A stretch of DNA of 58,614 nucleotides from an uncultured bacterium (GCA_913056395.1 CAJXMG010000017.1:1-58614), one strand, 5' to 3'; shown: positions 27,319-36,437, counted from the first letter of the stretch. Made by a program: numbers and translations. The notes: generated from the letters alone by a model not told the origin.

Positions 27319-29051
27319 GACTCTCGCCCATCCTTGTCGCAGTACTGCTCCTGCTGATTCCCGGATTACCCGGGAAAACCGATGCCCATGAACTGATCGA
27401 AGGGGTCGGCACCCAGGCCACCTTTACCCTGAGGGGCGATGACATCGTCGTCCTCTTCAATCACGGCTGGAGTACACCGGCAGGGTTCCCGGTACTCTCT
27501 GATCTGGACAGGGACGGGGACGGAAAAGTTCGTGAGCCGGAATGGCGCCCCTATCTCGAGAAGCTATTGGCCGACCTGTTGCCCTCCACCACCTTGACGG
27601 TCAACGGGTTTCCTATCGATCTTGAATTACAACTGATCGAGCAGGAGGGTATCGGTGGGTCAGTCAGCGCCCGTTCCTTTGATGTTTACTACACACTGAT
27701 CGGCAAACTGCCGGAACCACTTCCCGATGATGCCCCCTGGGGTGCCGGTGGCTGGTGGCTTCATTGGCATGATCAGACCCACCTCGATCGTTTGTCCAGT
27801 CAGATCACCTGGATTCCACTAGAAGATCATTCACCGAGACTGTCGGTGTTGGTTCTCGAACCGGGCTTCGAAATGATCGATGATCAGGGTGCGTTCTTGA
27901 GAACTCCGGGAAGAAAATCACTGCTTCATTTTCATCCCGGCGCAAGTTCCTTCGATCCCTTCAGTGATACCCCACCCAGCGCGGAAGTGATTCGAAACTG
28001 GTATGCAAAGACCGGGCTGGCAGCCGCCTCCAACAACTCAAAGGACACCGATTCGGAACCGATTTTCCGACCCAGCAGACCTCCGGGGGAAAACCCGGGA
28101 GACAAACCGCCCATTCCCACGGAAGAAGAGGAGATTGGCAACATCGTCGAGACCATCGTTTCCGGGAAAGCCAAACTTTGGGAGATTCTGCTGGCCCTCT
28201 TTCTGGCCATTACCTACGGCGCGGGACACGCACTCGGCCCCGGTCACGGAAAGACGATGGTCGCAGCGTATCTGGTGGGAACCCGTGGCAGGATTCGGGA
28301 CGCCATCGTCCTTGGGATCATCGTCACCATCGCCCACACCGCCAGCGTCTTTCTTCTGGGTCTGGTGCTGCTGGCCCTGATCGAATGGAGTGCGGACAAA
28401 TCGCTCTCCGCCACCTATCAGAATTGGATCACGACCACATTCAGTGTTCTCTCTGGAATCATGCTGATTCTCTTCGGCTTGATTCTCGCTCGCCATCGCT
28501 TGCGCAGAGTCCGCAACTCCGGACACGGTCATGATCATTCCCATGGTCATTCGCACGGTCACTCGCACGACCACTCGCACGACCACTCGCACGACCACTC
28601 GCATGACCACTCGCATGACCACTCGCATGACCACTCGCATGGGCACTCTCATGTCCCTGAAGGTTGGGGTGAATCGGGCGAGGTCCGATTCCGGGATTTG
28701 CTGACACTGGGGTTAAGTGGTGGCATCGTTCCATGCCCAGCAGGTTTTACCATCCTGCTGGTGGCCGCCCACTTCCAGGCGCTGTGGCTGGGATTGATCA
28801 TCCTGACCTTCTTCAGCCTCGGTCTGGGTGGAACACTGATCGGCATCGGCATTCTGCTGACCGTCGGAAAAGAGGGAGTGATCGACCGCATGGGACTTCG
28901 GGCCACCGGATCGCTCCTTCGCTGGGCTCCAGTAATGTCCGCATTGCTTGTCTCCGCCGTGGGCGCGTGGTTCACGTGGCAAAGCTTTGTTGAAGGGCAG
29001 GGAGTCATCGCACAGATGCTCAGAGCCTTTGCGAAATGGCTCGAGAGCTGA
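27312..29051 (+). CDS. NicO-family nickel/cobalt transporter with periplasmic N-terminal domain and His-rich loop
   Basis: Membrane protein of 579 residues. Signal peptide, then an extracytoplasmic domain of ~250 residues that includes an EF-hand-like loop (DLDRDGDGKVREPE). The transporter core begins near residue 290: ITYGAGHALGPGHGKT, the NicO/RcnA metal-binding helix signature, IAHTASVFLLG and, after the loop, GGIVPCPAGFTILL. The loop holds about ten HGH/HDHS units likely to bind metal. Members move Ni2+ or Co2+ (usually efflux). ATG 27312 is chosen over GTG 27303 because it starts directly at the signal peptide. The ATG lies inside the helicase gene. No dedicated regulator or riboswitch is visible. 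Confidence 0.85.
   Translation: MLRLSPILVAVLLLLIPGLPGKTDAHELIEGVGTQATFTLRGDDIVVLFNHGWSTPAGFPVLSDLDRDGDGKVREPEWRPYLEKLLADLLPSTTLTVNGFPIDLELQLIEQEGIGGSVSARSFDVYYTLIGKLPEPLPDDAPWGAGGWWLHWHDQTHLDRLSSQITWIPLEDHSPRLSVLVLEPGFEMIDDQGAFLRTPGRKSLLHFHPGASSFDPFSDTPPSAEVIRNWYAKTGLAAASNNSKDTDSEPIFRPSRPPGENPGDKPPIPTEEEEIGNIVETIVSGKAKLWEILLALFLAITYGAGHALGPGHGKTMVAAYLVGTRGRIRDAIVLGIIVTIAHTASVFLLGLVLLALIEWSADKSLSATYQNWITTTFSVLSGIMLILFGLILARHRLRRVRNSGHGHDHSHGHSHGHSHDHSHDHSHDHSHDHSHDHSHDHSHGHSHVPEGWGESGEVRFRDLLTLGLSGGIVPCPAGFTILLVAAHFQALWLGLIILTFFSLGLGGTLIGIGILLTVGKEGVIDRMGLRATGSLLRWAPVMSALLVSAVGAWFTWQSFVEGQGVIAQMLRAFAKWLES
28545..28652 (+). repeat. In-frame 12-bp tandem repeat encoding His-rich metal-binding loop
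   Basis: Nine 12-bp units, the central six (28569-28640) reading gaccactcgcac or gaccactcgcat with only one silent position varying, flanked by imperfect copies. Each unit encodes Asp-His-Ser-His. Near-identity of neighbouring units suggests recent slippage-driven expansion, so length may differ between strains without breaking the frame. Confidence 0.9.
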
Positions 29052-29057
29052 GCCGCC

Positions 29058-30515
29058 TTACTCTTGCAAGTCAGGGGTTTCCTGATCGGGGTGGGTCTGC
29101 AAACCCAATGCACCCAGGATCGCCCGTGCCTTGTGCCCGATCTCTCGACTCTCGGCATGGCAATCAGAATCCCAGGTGATGGCACCACCGAAGGGTATCA
29201 GGGCCTCGCTGTCCTGAATCGTCGCGGTGCGTATGGCGATGTTGAACTCCAGGTCACCACTGCCATCGATCCAACCCACCGAACCGGTATAAACCGCACG
29301 TGGCCACGGCTCCAACTCACGGATCGCTCTCATCGCCGCTTGCTTCGGAGCTCCCGTGATCGATCCGCCGGGATAGGTCGCTTCCAGAATGGCACCGGGA
29401 CCGGGTTTTCCGCTGAGTTGCCCCTCGATGGTGGCAACCGCATGCAAAACACTGGCGTAGCTTTCTATCGCCGTGACCTGTGTCACTTCGACACTGCCAG
29501 GTTCACAGATTCGTCCCAGATCATTGCGCTCCAAATCGATGATCATCGCCAATTCCGCACGCTCTTTTTCACTGGTTCGTAACTCCTCCGCAGCTTGACG
29601 ATCTCTTTCAGGATCTCCGCTTCTCGGAACGGTTCCCTTGATCGGTCGAGTCCGAATCGTTGTCCCTCTCGTTTGCAGGAACTGTTCCGGTGAAGCACTG
29701 ACCACCCCAAAACGAGGGGTCTCGATCAAGGCTCCATAGGGCACCGGTTGCACCCGCCGCCAACGACGGTGTAACTCTGCAGGAGAAGGACAACCCTCCA
29801 CCAGATAGCCGCGGGCCAGATTGACTTCGTAGTAGTCACCTTGCCCAATCCCATCCTGTATCTGGCGAACTGCATTCAGATATTGATCCTCATCAAAGGC
29901 GGAACGGATCTGTGCTTTCGATTCCATTGGGAGAACAGTATCAGCATGACGATCGACAGGGTCATTGCCCGAAGCTTGCAGAGAGGAAGCCAGTCGCTCT
30001 TCCCAGCCTTGTCTTCCCCGGTGCAAAAACCAGGTCTTTCCACTCTCCCGGTGTTGAACAAACAACTCGTCGTGGAGGGTGAAGTGCATCAGGGGAAACT
30101 GATTCAACCACTCGGGTGCCCCCGGAGACGAACGCTGATCAGGACCCAACTGGTGAAAATCGTCGAGGGCTTCGTAACTGATCCAGCCTACGGCTCCACC
30201 CGTGAAGGGAACCCGCTCCCCCAAAAGATCCAAATGGTCCTGATCGTTGCACCACTGACCAAACCACCGATCCAGATCCTCGAGGGGTCGACGAGGTCGC
30301 TCCGCTCCTCCCGGGTCTGCGCTAGAACCGGCAAGTTGAACAAACTCATCAATCGGTTCACTTCCCCAAAAGCTCCAGCGCCCGGTTCCTCCAACCTCGA
30401 GACCACTCTCCAGAAGAAACTGGGGTGACGCCGCCTGCCATTGCTGCAACACCCTGTCGATATTGACAGGAGACACCTCCTGAACTTGCAGCGGGGCGGT
30501 GAGGGAATGGTACAT
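29058..30515 (-). CDS. pabB: Aminodeoxychorismate synthase component I (PabB)
   Basis: Chorismate-utilising enzyme of 485 residues. The catalytic region has the family signatures SPEQFL, RTRPIKGTVPR, ELAMIIDLERNDLGRI, YPGGSITGAPK and FNIAIRT. The PIKGT motif carries the lysine typical of PabB, which forms a covalent intermediate, where anthranilate synthase TrpE has PIAGT. The enzyme aminates chorismate to 4-amino-4-deoxychorismate for folate synthesis, using ammonia from PabA, not encoded here. ATG 30515 is used; a TTG at 30530 would add five residues and neither has a clear ribosome site. It ends 7 bp from the convergent transporter gene. Confidence 0.88.
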   Translation of the reverse strand: MYHSLTAPLQVQEVSPVNIDRVLQQWQAASPQFLLESGLEVGGTGRWSFWGSEPIDEFVQLAGSSADPGGAERPRRPLEDLDRWFGQWCNDQDHLDLLGERVPFTGGAVGWISYEALDDFHQLGPDQRSSPGAPEWLNQFPLMHFTLHDELFVQHRESGKTWFLHRGRQGWEERLASSLQASGNDPVDRHADTVLPMESKAQIRSAFDEDQYLNAVRQIQDGIGQGDYYEVNLARGYLVEGCPSPAELHRRWRRVQPVPYGALIETPRFGVVSASPEQFLQTRGTTIRTRPIKGTVPRSGDPERDRQAAEELRTSEKERAELAMIIDLERNDLGRICEPGSVEVTQVTAIESYASVLHAVATIEGQLSGKPGPGAILEATYPGGSITGAPKQAAMRAIRELEPWPRAVYTGSVGWIDGSGDLEFNIAIRTATIQDSEALIPFGGAITWDSDCHAESREIGHKARAILGALGLQTHPDQETPDLQE

Positions 30516-30626
30516 GCGGTAATTTCTCAATAAGCCGGGGAAAGGACTCCAGTCTCACCGGAATCCGGACGATGTAGAAAGAGAACCTCAAAGAGGAGGT
30601 TCCGATACCAAAAGGACGATAAAGCC

Positions 30627-30878
30627 ATGGAGAACTCACCGAACCCCCTTTCTTCGAAAGATGGCTCCCTGATGGTGGTCAGCCAGAAAGAGGAGTTCTG
30701 TATCCTCTACGATCGCCAGGATCTGCCCGGATTGTGTGAAGAATTGCTGAAATTCGGCTCTCCTGCTCCCCGCTCCCTCGATGAAGCAGCCCATCTCGAT
30801 GAGGAAGAGTTGACCGTCGACCATTTCAGAGCTGTGGTTCGGGAATTGATCTCACGAATGCACGGCCAACTGAAATAA
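30627..30878 (+). CDS. Small hypothetical acidic protein
   Basis: Frame of 83 residues, not recognised. It has a short beta-like N-terminus (GSLMVVSQKEEFCILYD) and an acidic, helical C-terminus (LDEEELTVDHFRAVVRELISRM). No signal peptide or membrane segment. AAGGACG lies 9 nt before the ATG. Codon use is like that of its neighbours. It sits between divergent pabB and the xer gene on the plus strand. It may be a real small cytoplasmic protein, but without homologues at hand the call is moderate. Confidence 0.5.
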   Translation: MENSPNPLSSKDGSLMVVSQKEEFCILYDRQDLPGLCEELLKFGSPAPRSLDEAAHLDEEELTVDHFRAVVRELISRMHGQLK

Positions 30879-30879
30879 C

Positions 30880-30899
30880 TTTTCCACGGGTTATCCACA
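30880..30899 (+). promoter_or_regulatory. Two tandem DnaA-box-like 9-mers
   Basis: TTTTCCACG (30880-30888) and TTATCCACA (30891-30899) lie in the same direction with starts 11 bp apart. The second is a perfect DnaA box; the first differs from a strong variant at its last base. They sit right after the stop of the 83-residue gene. No dnaA, dnaN or A+T-rich unwinding region is nearby, so an origin is not claimed. Confidence 0.4.
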
Positions 30900-31116
30900 G
30901 CCTTGAGACTCCCTGCGTTCTTCCGAAGCAGTTCCTCTTGTGTGTTCTATCGAAGCGATTCCTGTCACGAATCGTCTTTGACGGCCCCCACCGCTTCCTT
31001 TATTCCCGCCACCAGTATTGCCTTCACTCCTGCGGATCGACTTCAAATTTTTTTCCGGACTTCATAGGATCATGCCCAAGGGAAATGCCTTCGGGCTGGG
31101 AAGACTGGTGCAAAAT

Positions 31117-32031
31117 ATGGATTCCTTCCTCAAGCACCTTGAGACGGAACGAAATCTGAGCCCGGAAACCTTGCGTGCTTACCGCAAGGATCTGGAACAA
31201 CTTCAGGATTTCTTCAAGGCAAAAAAACTTTCTGATCTGGTGGATACCAGTGCAGAGGAAGTCCGCCGCTGGTTGGCACATTTTGGTGAGCGTGGATACT
31301 CTCGCTCCACCATTGCCAGAAAACTGGCCTCTGTCCGCGGTTACTTCCGATTCCTTCAAAGGGAAAACCGATTTGAGGGGCGTTGTGCTTTTCTGGAACT
31401 CGACACCCCCAAGGTTCCCCGATCGCTGCCCCACTTCCTGACGATCCAGGAAGTGATGAGACTCCTCGATCAGCCCCAAACCGATTCCTACCGTGGACTC
31501 CGTGACAGGGCGATCCTCGAGATCCTCTACAGTACGGGACTCAGGGTCAGCGAGTTGGTCGCTCTCGACTGGAGCCACATCGACAGCAAAATCCGCCTCG
31601 TCCGCGCATTCGGTAAAGGCCGCAAGGAACGCATCGTTCCCATCGGCGAACATGCCCTTCGTTCACTCTTCAGTTACCGTGAAGCGATTCCATCCCAGTG
31701 GATTCCAGAAGATGGAAACTGGAGTCGAGTTCCTGTGCTGCTCAATCGATTCGGGCAGAGAATCTCTGACCGCTCTATCCGCAAGATCTTCGATCGCTAT
31801 GTGGGCAGGGCAGGCCTCGACAAAAGGACCAGCCCCCACACGCTTCGGCATTCCTACGCCACCCACCTGGTCGATAGTGGAGCCAATCTCCGTGAGGTTC
31901 AGGAGCTGCTGGGCCACAAGCATTTGGCCACCACTCAGGTTTACCGACACCTGACCAATGAGGCCAAGGCTGCGGAATATCAGAAGCACCCCCACAGCAC
32001 ACTTCCTGATCAGAAGGTCTCCAACCCCTGA
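31117..32031 (+). CDS. Tyrosine recombinase XerC/XerD
   Basis: Protein of 304 residues from ATG 31117, which gives the typical N-terminus (FLKHLETERNLSPETLRAYRKDL); ATGs at 31018 and 31072 would add atypical residues. The SAM-like DNA-binding domain (1-~100) precedes the catalytic domain with all active-site residues: Arg143 (TGLRVSEL), Lys167 (GKGRKER), His241 and Arg244 (HTLRHSYATHL), His267 (LGHK) and the nucleophile Tyr276 (QVYRHL). XerC/D resolves chromosome dimers at dif with FtsK. It cannot be told from sequence alone whether this is XerC or XerD. The context (no integron or phage genes) favours the housekeeping enzyme. Confidence 0.9.
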   Translation: MDSFLKHLETERNLSPETLRAYRKDLEQLQDFFKAKKLSDLVDTSAEEVRRWLAHFGERGYSRSTIARKLASVRGYFRFLQRENRFEGRCAFLELDTPKVPRSLPHFLTIQEVMRLLDQPQTDSYRGLRDRAILEILYSTGLRVSELVALDWSHIDSKIRLVRAFGKGRKERIVPIGEHALRSLFSYREAIPSQWIPEDGNWSRVPVLLNRFGQRISDRSIRKIFDRYVGRAGLDKRTSPHTLRHSYATHLVDSGANLREVQELLGHKHLATTQVYRHLTNEAKAAEYQKHPHSTLPDQKVSNP

Positions 32032-32113
32032 TCCTCCGGTGGCTCAACTTTCTTGCTGAAGTTGCCGCCCCTCACGGAAGAAGATATGCTCTGATTCCTG
32101 TTAGGCCATTCAG

Positions 32114-32189
32114 GCTGGCGTAGCTCAGTTGGTAGAGCACAGCTTTCGTAAAGCTGAGGTCACGGGTTCGACTCCCGTCGCCAGCTCCA
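32114..32189 (+). tRNA. tRNA-Thr (CGT)
   Basis: Full cloverleaf: acceptor GCTGGCG with CGCCAGC, D arm GCTC/GAGC, anticodon arm CAGCT-TTCGTAA-AGCTG (anticodon CGT), variable AGGTC, T arm ACGGG-TTCGACT-CCCGT, discriminator T and encoded CCA (32187-32189). Confidence 0.96.
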
Positions 32190-32198
32190 TGAAAATCG

Positions 32199-32228
32199 AA
32201 CCCGTCACCTTCCGGTGGCGGGTTTTTT
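32199..32228 (+). terminator. Intrinsic terminator after tRNA-Thr
   Basis: AACCCGTCACC, loop TTCC, GGTGGCGGGTT: an 11-bp stem with one G-U pair, running into a six-T tract. It starts 10 nt after the tRNA CCA end. Confidence 0.85.
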
Positions 32229-32401
32229 CATGGCCGGATTGGCCTTTAAGACACTTCCACGCCACAGAAGCACTACTCGCTTCCCTCTCCCGGCCAAACT
32301 ATGATGGAAGAAGATTCGGAATGGTCAGAGCATCCTCTGCCTCCCGAATCGGACTTCTTGATTCAAAACCTTTTGATTGCCCGCGGGATGGGAGCACATC
32401 T

Positions 32402-34786
32402 ATGCGCTATTGGATTTTCGTGGCTTGTTTCAGTCTGCTCGGGGTGAATCTCCAGGCCCAGTGTGACCCTGGGGGTGGAACGGGTGGAACCGGTGCCGAT
32501 GTTATCGTCGGCGAGTTGACCGGTACCCAGAGCTACGGTAACGCCGGCGGATACTACGCCTACTCAGTTGGTACGACCTCTTGCAACATCGGCACTGAGG
32601 AGCTGCTGTGGATCGCCAGCACCAATGAGCACCCAGTCATCGGCCAGAATATGTACCGATTGAAAGATGGCCGCTTCGAGCAAATCGGTCTCAGTTGGTT
32701 GAAACACGGTTTCACCGCACTTCAGGGGAATACCTGTGGCTGTGGTTGCACTTCGTCGGGAACCGGTTCCCGCCTCGGCGTCGGTTGCTCCGATCCATAC
32801 GGAGCCAGTCTCAATGGCAGTCAGGGAAGCCTGGGGGCCCGATCTGAAGTGACAGATCCGGCTCGGGGTGGATTCTCCTATCCACAAACCCTGGACCCGC
32901 CCAACTCGGACCTGACATTCCGTCGTCTGCGGGTTCATGGCAACGATTTGACCCCAAGCCTGAACACCAATGCCCGCTATTTCATCGAGGGTCACTACGT
33001 GACACCCGACGATGCTGCTGCAGGTAACCACCACAACAACTGCAGCTACCGGGAAGTCACGATCTCCAGCAGTACATCGAACCACGCCATCTCTTTTGTC
33101 GGATCGACCCAGCGTCAGCAACCGGCGATCCAGGCATGGCAGGATGTGGATCCCTCCGTCACCCTCATCGACATTCCCGATGGAGATGACGGTCTCATGA
33201 TCCTTGGATACAAGGTCACTCAGTTGTCCGCAAACCTCTGGGAGTACGAGTACGCCCTCTACAACATGGATTCCACCCGAAGCGCCCGCAGCTTCTCGGT
33301 GCCTCTTCTGGGCGTCGTTCCCAGTGCCATAGGGTTCCATGATGTGGAGTACCACAGTACTGAGGTCTACGACGGAACCGATTGGGCGTCGAACAACAGC
33401 AGTGGAGCCATCACCTGGAGTACCGATACCCACGCCACCAATGTCAACGCCAATGCCATCCGTTGGGGTACCACCTACAACTTCCGCTTTACCACCACTT
33501 CACCGCCGGTACCCGCAAACCTGACGATCGGTCTCTTCACTCCCGGTGCCGTCGACAGTCTGCTGGTTGCAGCCGTCGGCCCCGCTGCAGGAAACCTGGA
33601 CTGCAACAACAATGGCATTCCTGATGCGGACGAGATCGCCTCTGGTGCCTCCGATTGTGACGGCAACGGCCTCCTCGATGAATGCCAGGACGACTGCGAC
33701 AACGATGGCATCGCCGATGCCTGCGAGATTCTCGCTGGCGCAGCCGATTGCAACAGCAACTTTGTTCCCGACACCTGTGAGATTGCTGCCGGAGCAGCAG
33801 ACTGTGATTTTGACGGAGCACTCGACAGTTGCGAACTGCTCCAGGGAACCGCAGACGACTGCAACCTCGATGGCGTCATCGACAATTGTGAAATCGCGGC
33901 CAACCCTGCTCTCGATTGCGATACCAACGGAGTTCTCGACATTTGTGAAGCAGCAGGAATCTTCACCTTTGAGGATGTCGTCACTCCACCGGCTCCCATC
34001 GATGACAGTTTGCCTCCTGTGGTGCGAACCTTGAGTGTTGCCCAGGCGGGCCTGATCGAGGATGTGAATGTCCACGTCGAATTGACCCACACCTTTATCG
34101 GCGACCTCGATATCTCCATCGCCGCGCCGGATGGGACTTCCGTCATCCTTCATGATGGATCGGGCAGTTCCGCCGACGATATCAACACGACCTACGACGA
34201 TGAGACCGGGACCAATACCACCAGCCCCGCCTCTCCCCTTTCAGCATTGGACAATGGCAACCCATTGGGAGACTGGTCTCTGACCATCGCTGACACCGCT
34301 GGCGGTGATGAAGGTGTCCTCATCTACTGGGGCCTCGATATTGCGGTGGCGGGTGCGGGAATCCCTGATTGCAACAACAACGGAATTCATGACGGTTGTG
34401 AATTGACTTCCGCCAACGACTGCAATGCCAACGGAATCCTCGACAGCTGTGACATCAGTTCGGGAACCAGCGCAGACACTGATCAGGACGGAATCCCTGA
34501 CGAATGTGGAGGAGGAATCGAGTACATTGCCGGCGATGCCAATGCTGATGGAAGTCATGACATCAGCGATGCGGTGCAATCGCTCCAATACCTCTTCGGT
34601 GGAACTCCTGTCACCTGTGAAGCGGCGCTCAATACCAACGGAGACGCACAGATCGACGTTTCCGATGTGGTCTACCTGCTGGTCTTCCTCTTCGACAGTG
34701 GTGCCAACCCGGTGGGTCCCTTCCCGAATTGTGGGGCACTCGCCCCGGGCGGACCGGGTTGCAGCAGTTTCAACGCCTGTCCCTGA
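32402..34786 (+). CDS. Secreted protein with DCNNNGIPD-type repeats, P-domain and C-terminal dockerin
   Basis: Protein of 794 residues with a signal peptide (YWIFVACFSLLGVNLQAQ). The first ~380 residues form an unrecognised domain rich in Gly, Thr and Asn, with a Cys cluster (GNTCGCGCTSSGTG). Seven short repeats of the form DCxxNGxxDxCE follow, likely calcium-binding. Then comes a proprotein-convertase P-domain-like segment (VEDVNVHVELTHTFIGDLDISIAAPDG-type, ending GDWSLTIADTAGGDEG), more short repeats, and a dockerin pair (DANADGSHDISD, TNGDAQIDVSD). ATG 32402 has GGGAG 8 nt upstream, so the frame that continues upstream into tRNA-Thr is not used. The function is unknown; it lacks an obvious catalytic domain. 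Confidence 0.85.
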   Translation: MRYWIFVACFSLLGVNLQAQCDPGGGTGGTGADVIVGELTGTQSYGNAGGYYAYSVGTTSCNIGTEELLWIASTNEHPVIGQNMYRLKDGRFEQIGLSWLKHGFTALQGNTCGCGCTSSGTGSRLGVGCSDPYGASLNGSQGSLGARSEVTDPARGGFSYPQTLDPPNSDLTFRRLRVHGNDLTPSLNTNARYFIEGHYVTPDDAAAGNHHNNCSYREVTISSSTSNHAISFVGSTQRQQPAIQAWQDVDPSVTLIDIPDGDDGLMILGYKVTQLSANLWEYEYALYNMDSTRSARSFSVPLLGVVPSAIGFHDVEYHSTEVYDGTDWASNNSSGAITWSTDTHATNVNANAIRWGTTYNFRFTTTSPPVPANLTIGLFTPGAVDSLLVAAVGPAAGNLDCNNNGIPDADEIASGASDCDGNGLLDECQDDCDNDGIADACEILAGAADCNSNFVPDTCEIAAGAADCDFDGALDSCELLQGTADDCNLDGVIDNCEIAANPALDCDTNGVLDICEAAGIFTFEDVVTPPAPIDDSLPPVVRTLSVAQAGLIEDVNVHVELTHTFIGDLDISIAAPDGTSVILHDGSGSSADDINTTYDDETGTNTTSPASPLSALDNGNPLGDWSLTIADTAGGDEGVLIYWGLDIAVAGAGIPDCNNNGIHDGCELTSANDCNANGILDSCDISSGTSADTDQDGIPDECGGGIEYIAGDANADGSHDISDAVQSLQYLFGGTPVTCEAALNTNGDAQIDVSDVVYLLVFLFDSGANPVGPFPNCGALAPGGPGCSSFNACP

Positions 34787-34835
34787 TCTCTCCGTGGATC
34801 TTTGATGATCGGGCATTTTCAGTGACACAAAAAAA

Positions 34836-34868
34836 GGTCCCGGATACCTGCGGTATCCGGGACCTTTT
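34836..34868. terminator. Strong bidirectional intrinsic terminator
   Basis: A 13-bp perfect stem (GGTCCCGGATACC, loop TGC, GGTATCCGGGACC) flanked by an A-run on one side and TTTT on the other. It lies between the convergent dockerin gene (stop 34786) and MFS gene (stop 34889) and can serve both. Confidence 0.93.
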
Positions 34869-34888
34869 CATTGCAGTGCCTAAATCGA

Positions 34889-36202
34889 TCAGGCAGCCAC
34901 TGCTTCGCGCTGATTGACGGCTGCTCCAGAACCAAACTTCTGATTGAGGCCGTTGAAGATCAAGGCCAAAGGAATCGCCAGGGCAGCAATCCAGCGGAAT
35001 GCCATCTTGCCGGCATAGGCTGTCGCCTCTGCTTTTTCCATACCAGCAGTCAACCCCGCCTCGGTGTAGTACTCGGTCAGTGCGCCGATACCTGGAACCG
35101 CCAGGTATCCAACGACCAACATTCCGACACCACCCATCAGGCAAAGGCCCATGGCACCACTCTTGGGTACTCTCTCGGCAACGAATCCGATCATGGTCGG
35201 CCACAGGAAGCAGACACCTGCGTAGAAGAGGGTCGCAGTGGCAAGAATCGTGAAGGCACTGCTTGCATAGGTCATGGCAAACAGACCCGCTCCACCAACC
35301 ACCACAGAACCGAGCAGAACTCCGGTGGGAGTAAACCGCTTCATGAAGTTACCTGCGAAATACCTCAAAACGGCCATGAGCGCCGCTCCGTAAACCAAAA
35401 CGAGAACTCCGCCGTCGGTCACGAGATTCGCCTCAACGAGAGCAGGCCCCATCAGGTTTTCGATCCAGCGACCGGGAGCCAACTCAAGCGTTGCAGTCAG
35501 TCCCATGCAGAAGAGCATCGTCAAAAAGAGCGGAGACACCAGGGACTCCTTGACCTCCTCGTCTGACACCTTGGCACTGACACGCTCCGTGGCAGGAATC
35601 TCCTGCCCCAGGAACAGGTATCCATAAATCAGGGTTGGAATCATGACAAAGGCCAACTTCGCCTGCAAAACAGAGAGGCCAAACAAGGCCCAGGTCTCCC
35701 CCGCGGGAACTGCAGCGGCAGATTGCGTCACCCAGAAACCGAAGAGCGCACCCACGATAATTCCCAAAGGCCAGAAGATATGAAACTTGTTCAGGCGAAC
35801 CGTTTTGTCTTCCGGATAGAGGGTTGCCACCAGAGGATTGCAACCCGCTTCCACACAACCATTACCGAGAGCAATGATCGATGCTCCTGCGAGAAGTTGC
35901 GAAAATCCTTCTGCGAAGGTCATCAGCAGGATTCCAAAGACGTGACAAAGGAAGGCCATCTTGATGGAAATCGAGATGCCGATCTTCTCAATGACGGTTC
36001 CCAACAAAATGATGGAGATGGCAAAGCCCCCCAGAGAGGCTCCTCCAATCCAACCGGACTGGGATTCCGAGAGCCCGAAGAGCCCCGTGAAGTCCTGCAT
36101 CGATGAGGTGATTACCCCGAATGCCACCGAGGTGGCGACCAGCGCCATACAGCTCGCCCAGAAAAGACGCTTCCGTTGTGCGTCGTGAGTCACTTGAGTC
36201 AC
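34889..36202 (-). CDS. MFS transporter, sugar/FucP-like
   Basis: Integral membrane protein of 437 residues with about 12 hydrophobic segments. The stretch GNGCVEAGCNPLVATLYPEDKT followed by LNKFHIFWPLGIIVGAL is typical of the fucose/glucose permease branch of the major facilitator superfamily; LSESQSGWIGGASLGGFA marks the first loop. GTG 36202 is proposed as the start because GGGGGAAAC directly precedes it and translation begins TQVTHDAQRKRLFW, as in relatives; the frame extends further upstream to 36325 with atypical sequence. The substrate, probably a sugar taken up by proton symport, is inferred. A palindrome 136 bp upstream may be its operator. Confidence 0.82.
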   Translation of the reverse strand: MTQVTHDAQRKRLFWASCMALVATSVAFGVITSSMQDFTGLFGLSESQSGWIGGASLGGFAISIILLGTVIEKIGISISIKMAFLCHVFGILLMTFAEGFSQLLAGASIIALGNGCVEAGCNPLVATLYPEDKTVRLNKFHIFWPLGIIVGALFGFWVTQSAAAVPAGETWALFGLSVLQAKLAFVMIPTLIYGYLFLGQEIPATERVSAKVSDEEVKESLVSPLFLTMLFCMGLTATLELAPGRWIENLMGPALVEANLVTDGGVLVLVYGAALMAVLRYFAGNFMKRFTPTGVLLGSVVVGGAGLFAMTYASSAFTILATATLFYAGVCFLWPTMIGFVAERVPKSGAMGLCLMGGVGMLVVGYLAVPGIGALTEYYTEAGLTAGMEKAEATAYAGKMAFRWIAALAIPLALIFNGLNQKFGSGAAVNQREAVAA

Positions 36203-36337
36203 GTTTCCCCCATTCCCCGGCTTCAACCGGAAGGCGCGGATTCCCCTCCGCACGTGCCACACAGTGGGACAAAATCGGACCAATATGTCAATCAGGATCG
36301 ATGGAACAGCGCGAAGCCTATTCAAGGAAATCTGTTT

Positions 36338-36355
36338 GTTAACTCGAAAGTTAAC
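36338..36355. promoter_or_regulatory. Operator-like palindrome upstream of the MFS gene
   Basis: GTTAACT, spacer CGAA, AGTTAAC: 7-bp perfect arms, A+T-rich against a G+C-rich background. It lies 136 bp upstream of the proposed MFS start (minus strand) and about 80 bp upstream of a plus-strand terminator, so it could regulate either direction. Confidence 0.45.
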
Positions 36356-36437
36356 TCTTAGAATGCATTTTCGGTCGGGATTATTTCCATGGAAGAGTTC
36401 CTGACCACAAAGACCTCGTCTTCATCTCTATCTTCCC

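Noticed and set aside
28545-28652. CRISPR-like array
   Set aside because: Direct 12-bp units without spacers, in frame inside a transporter gene and encoding a His-rich loop.
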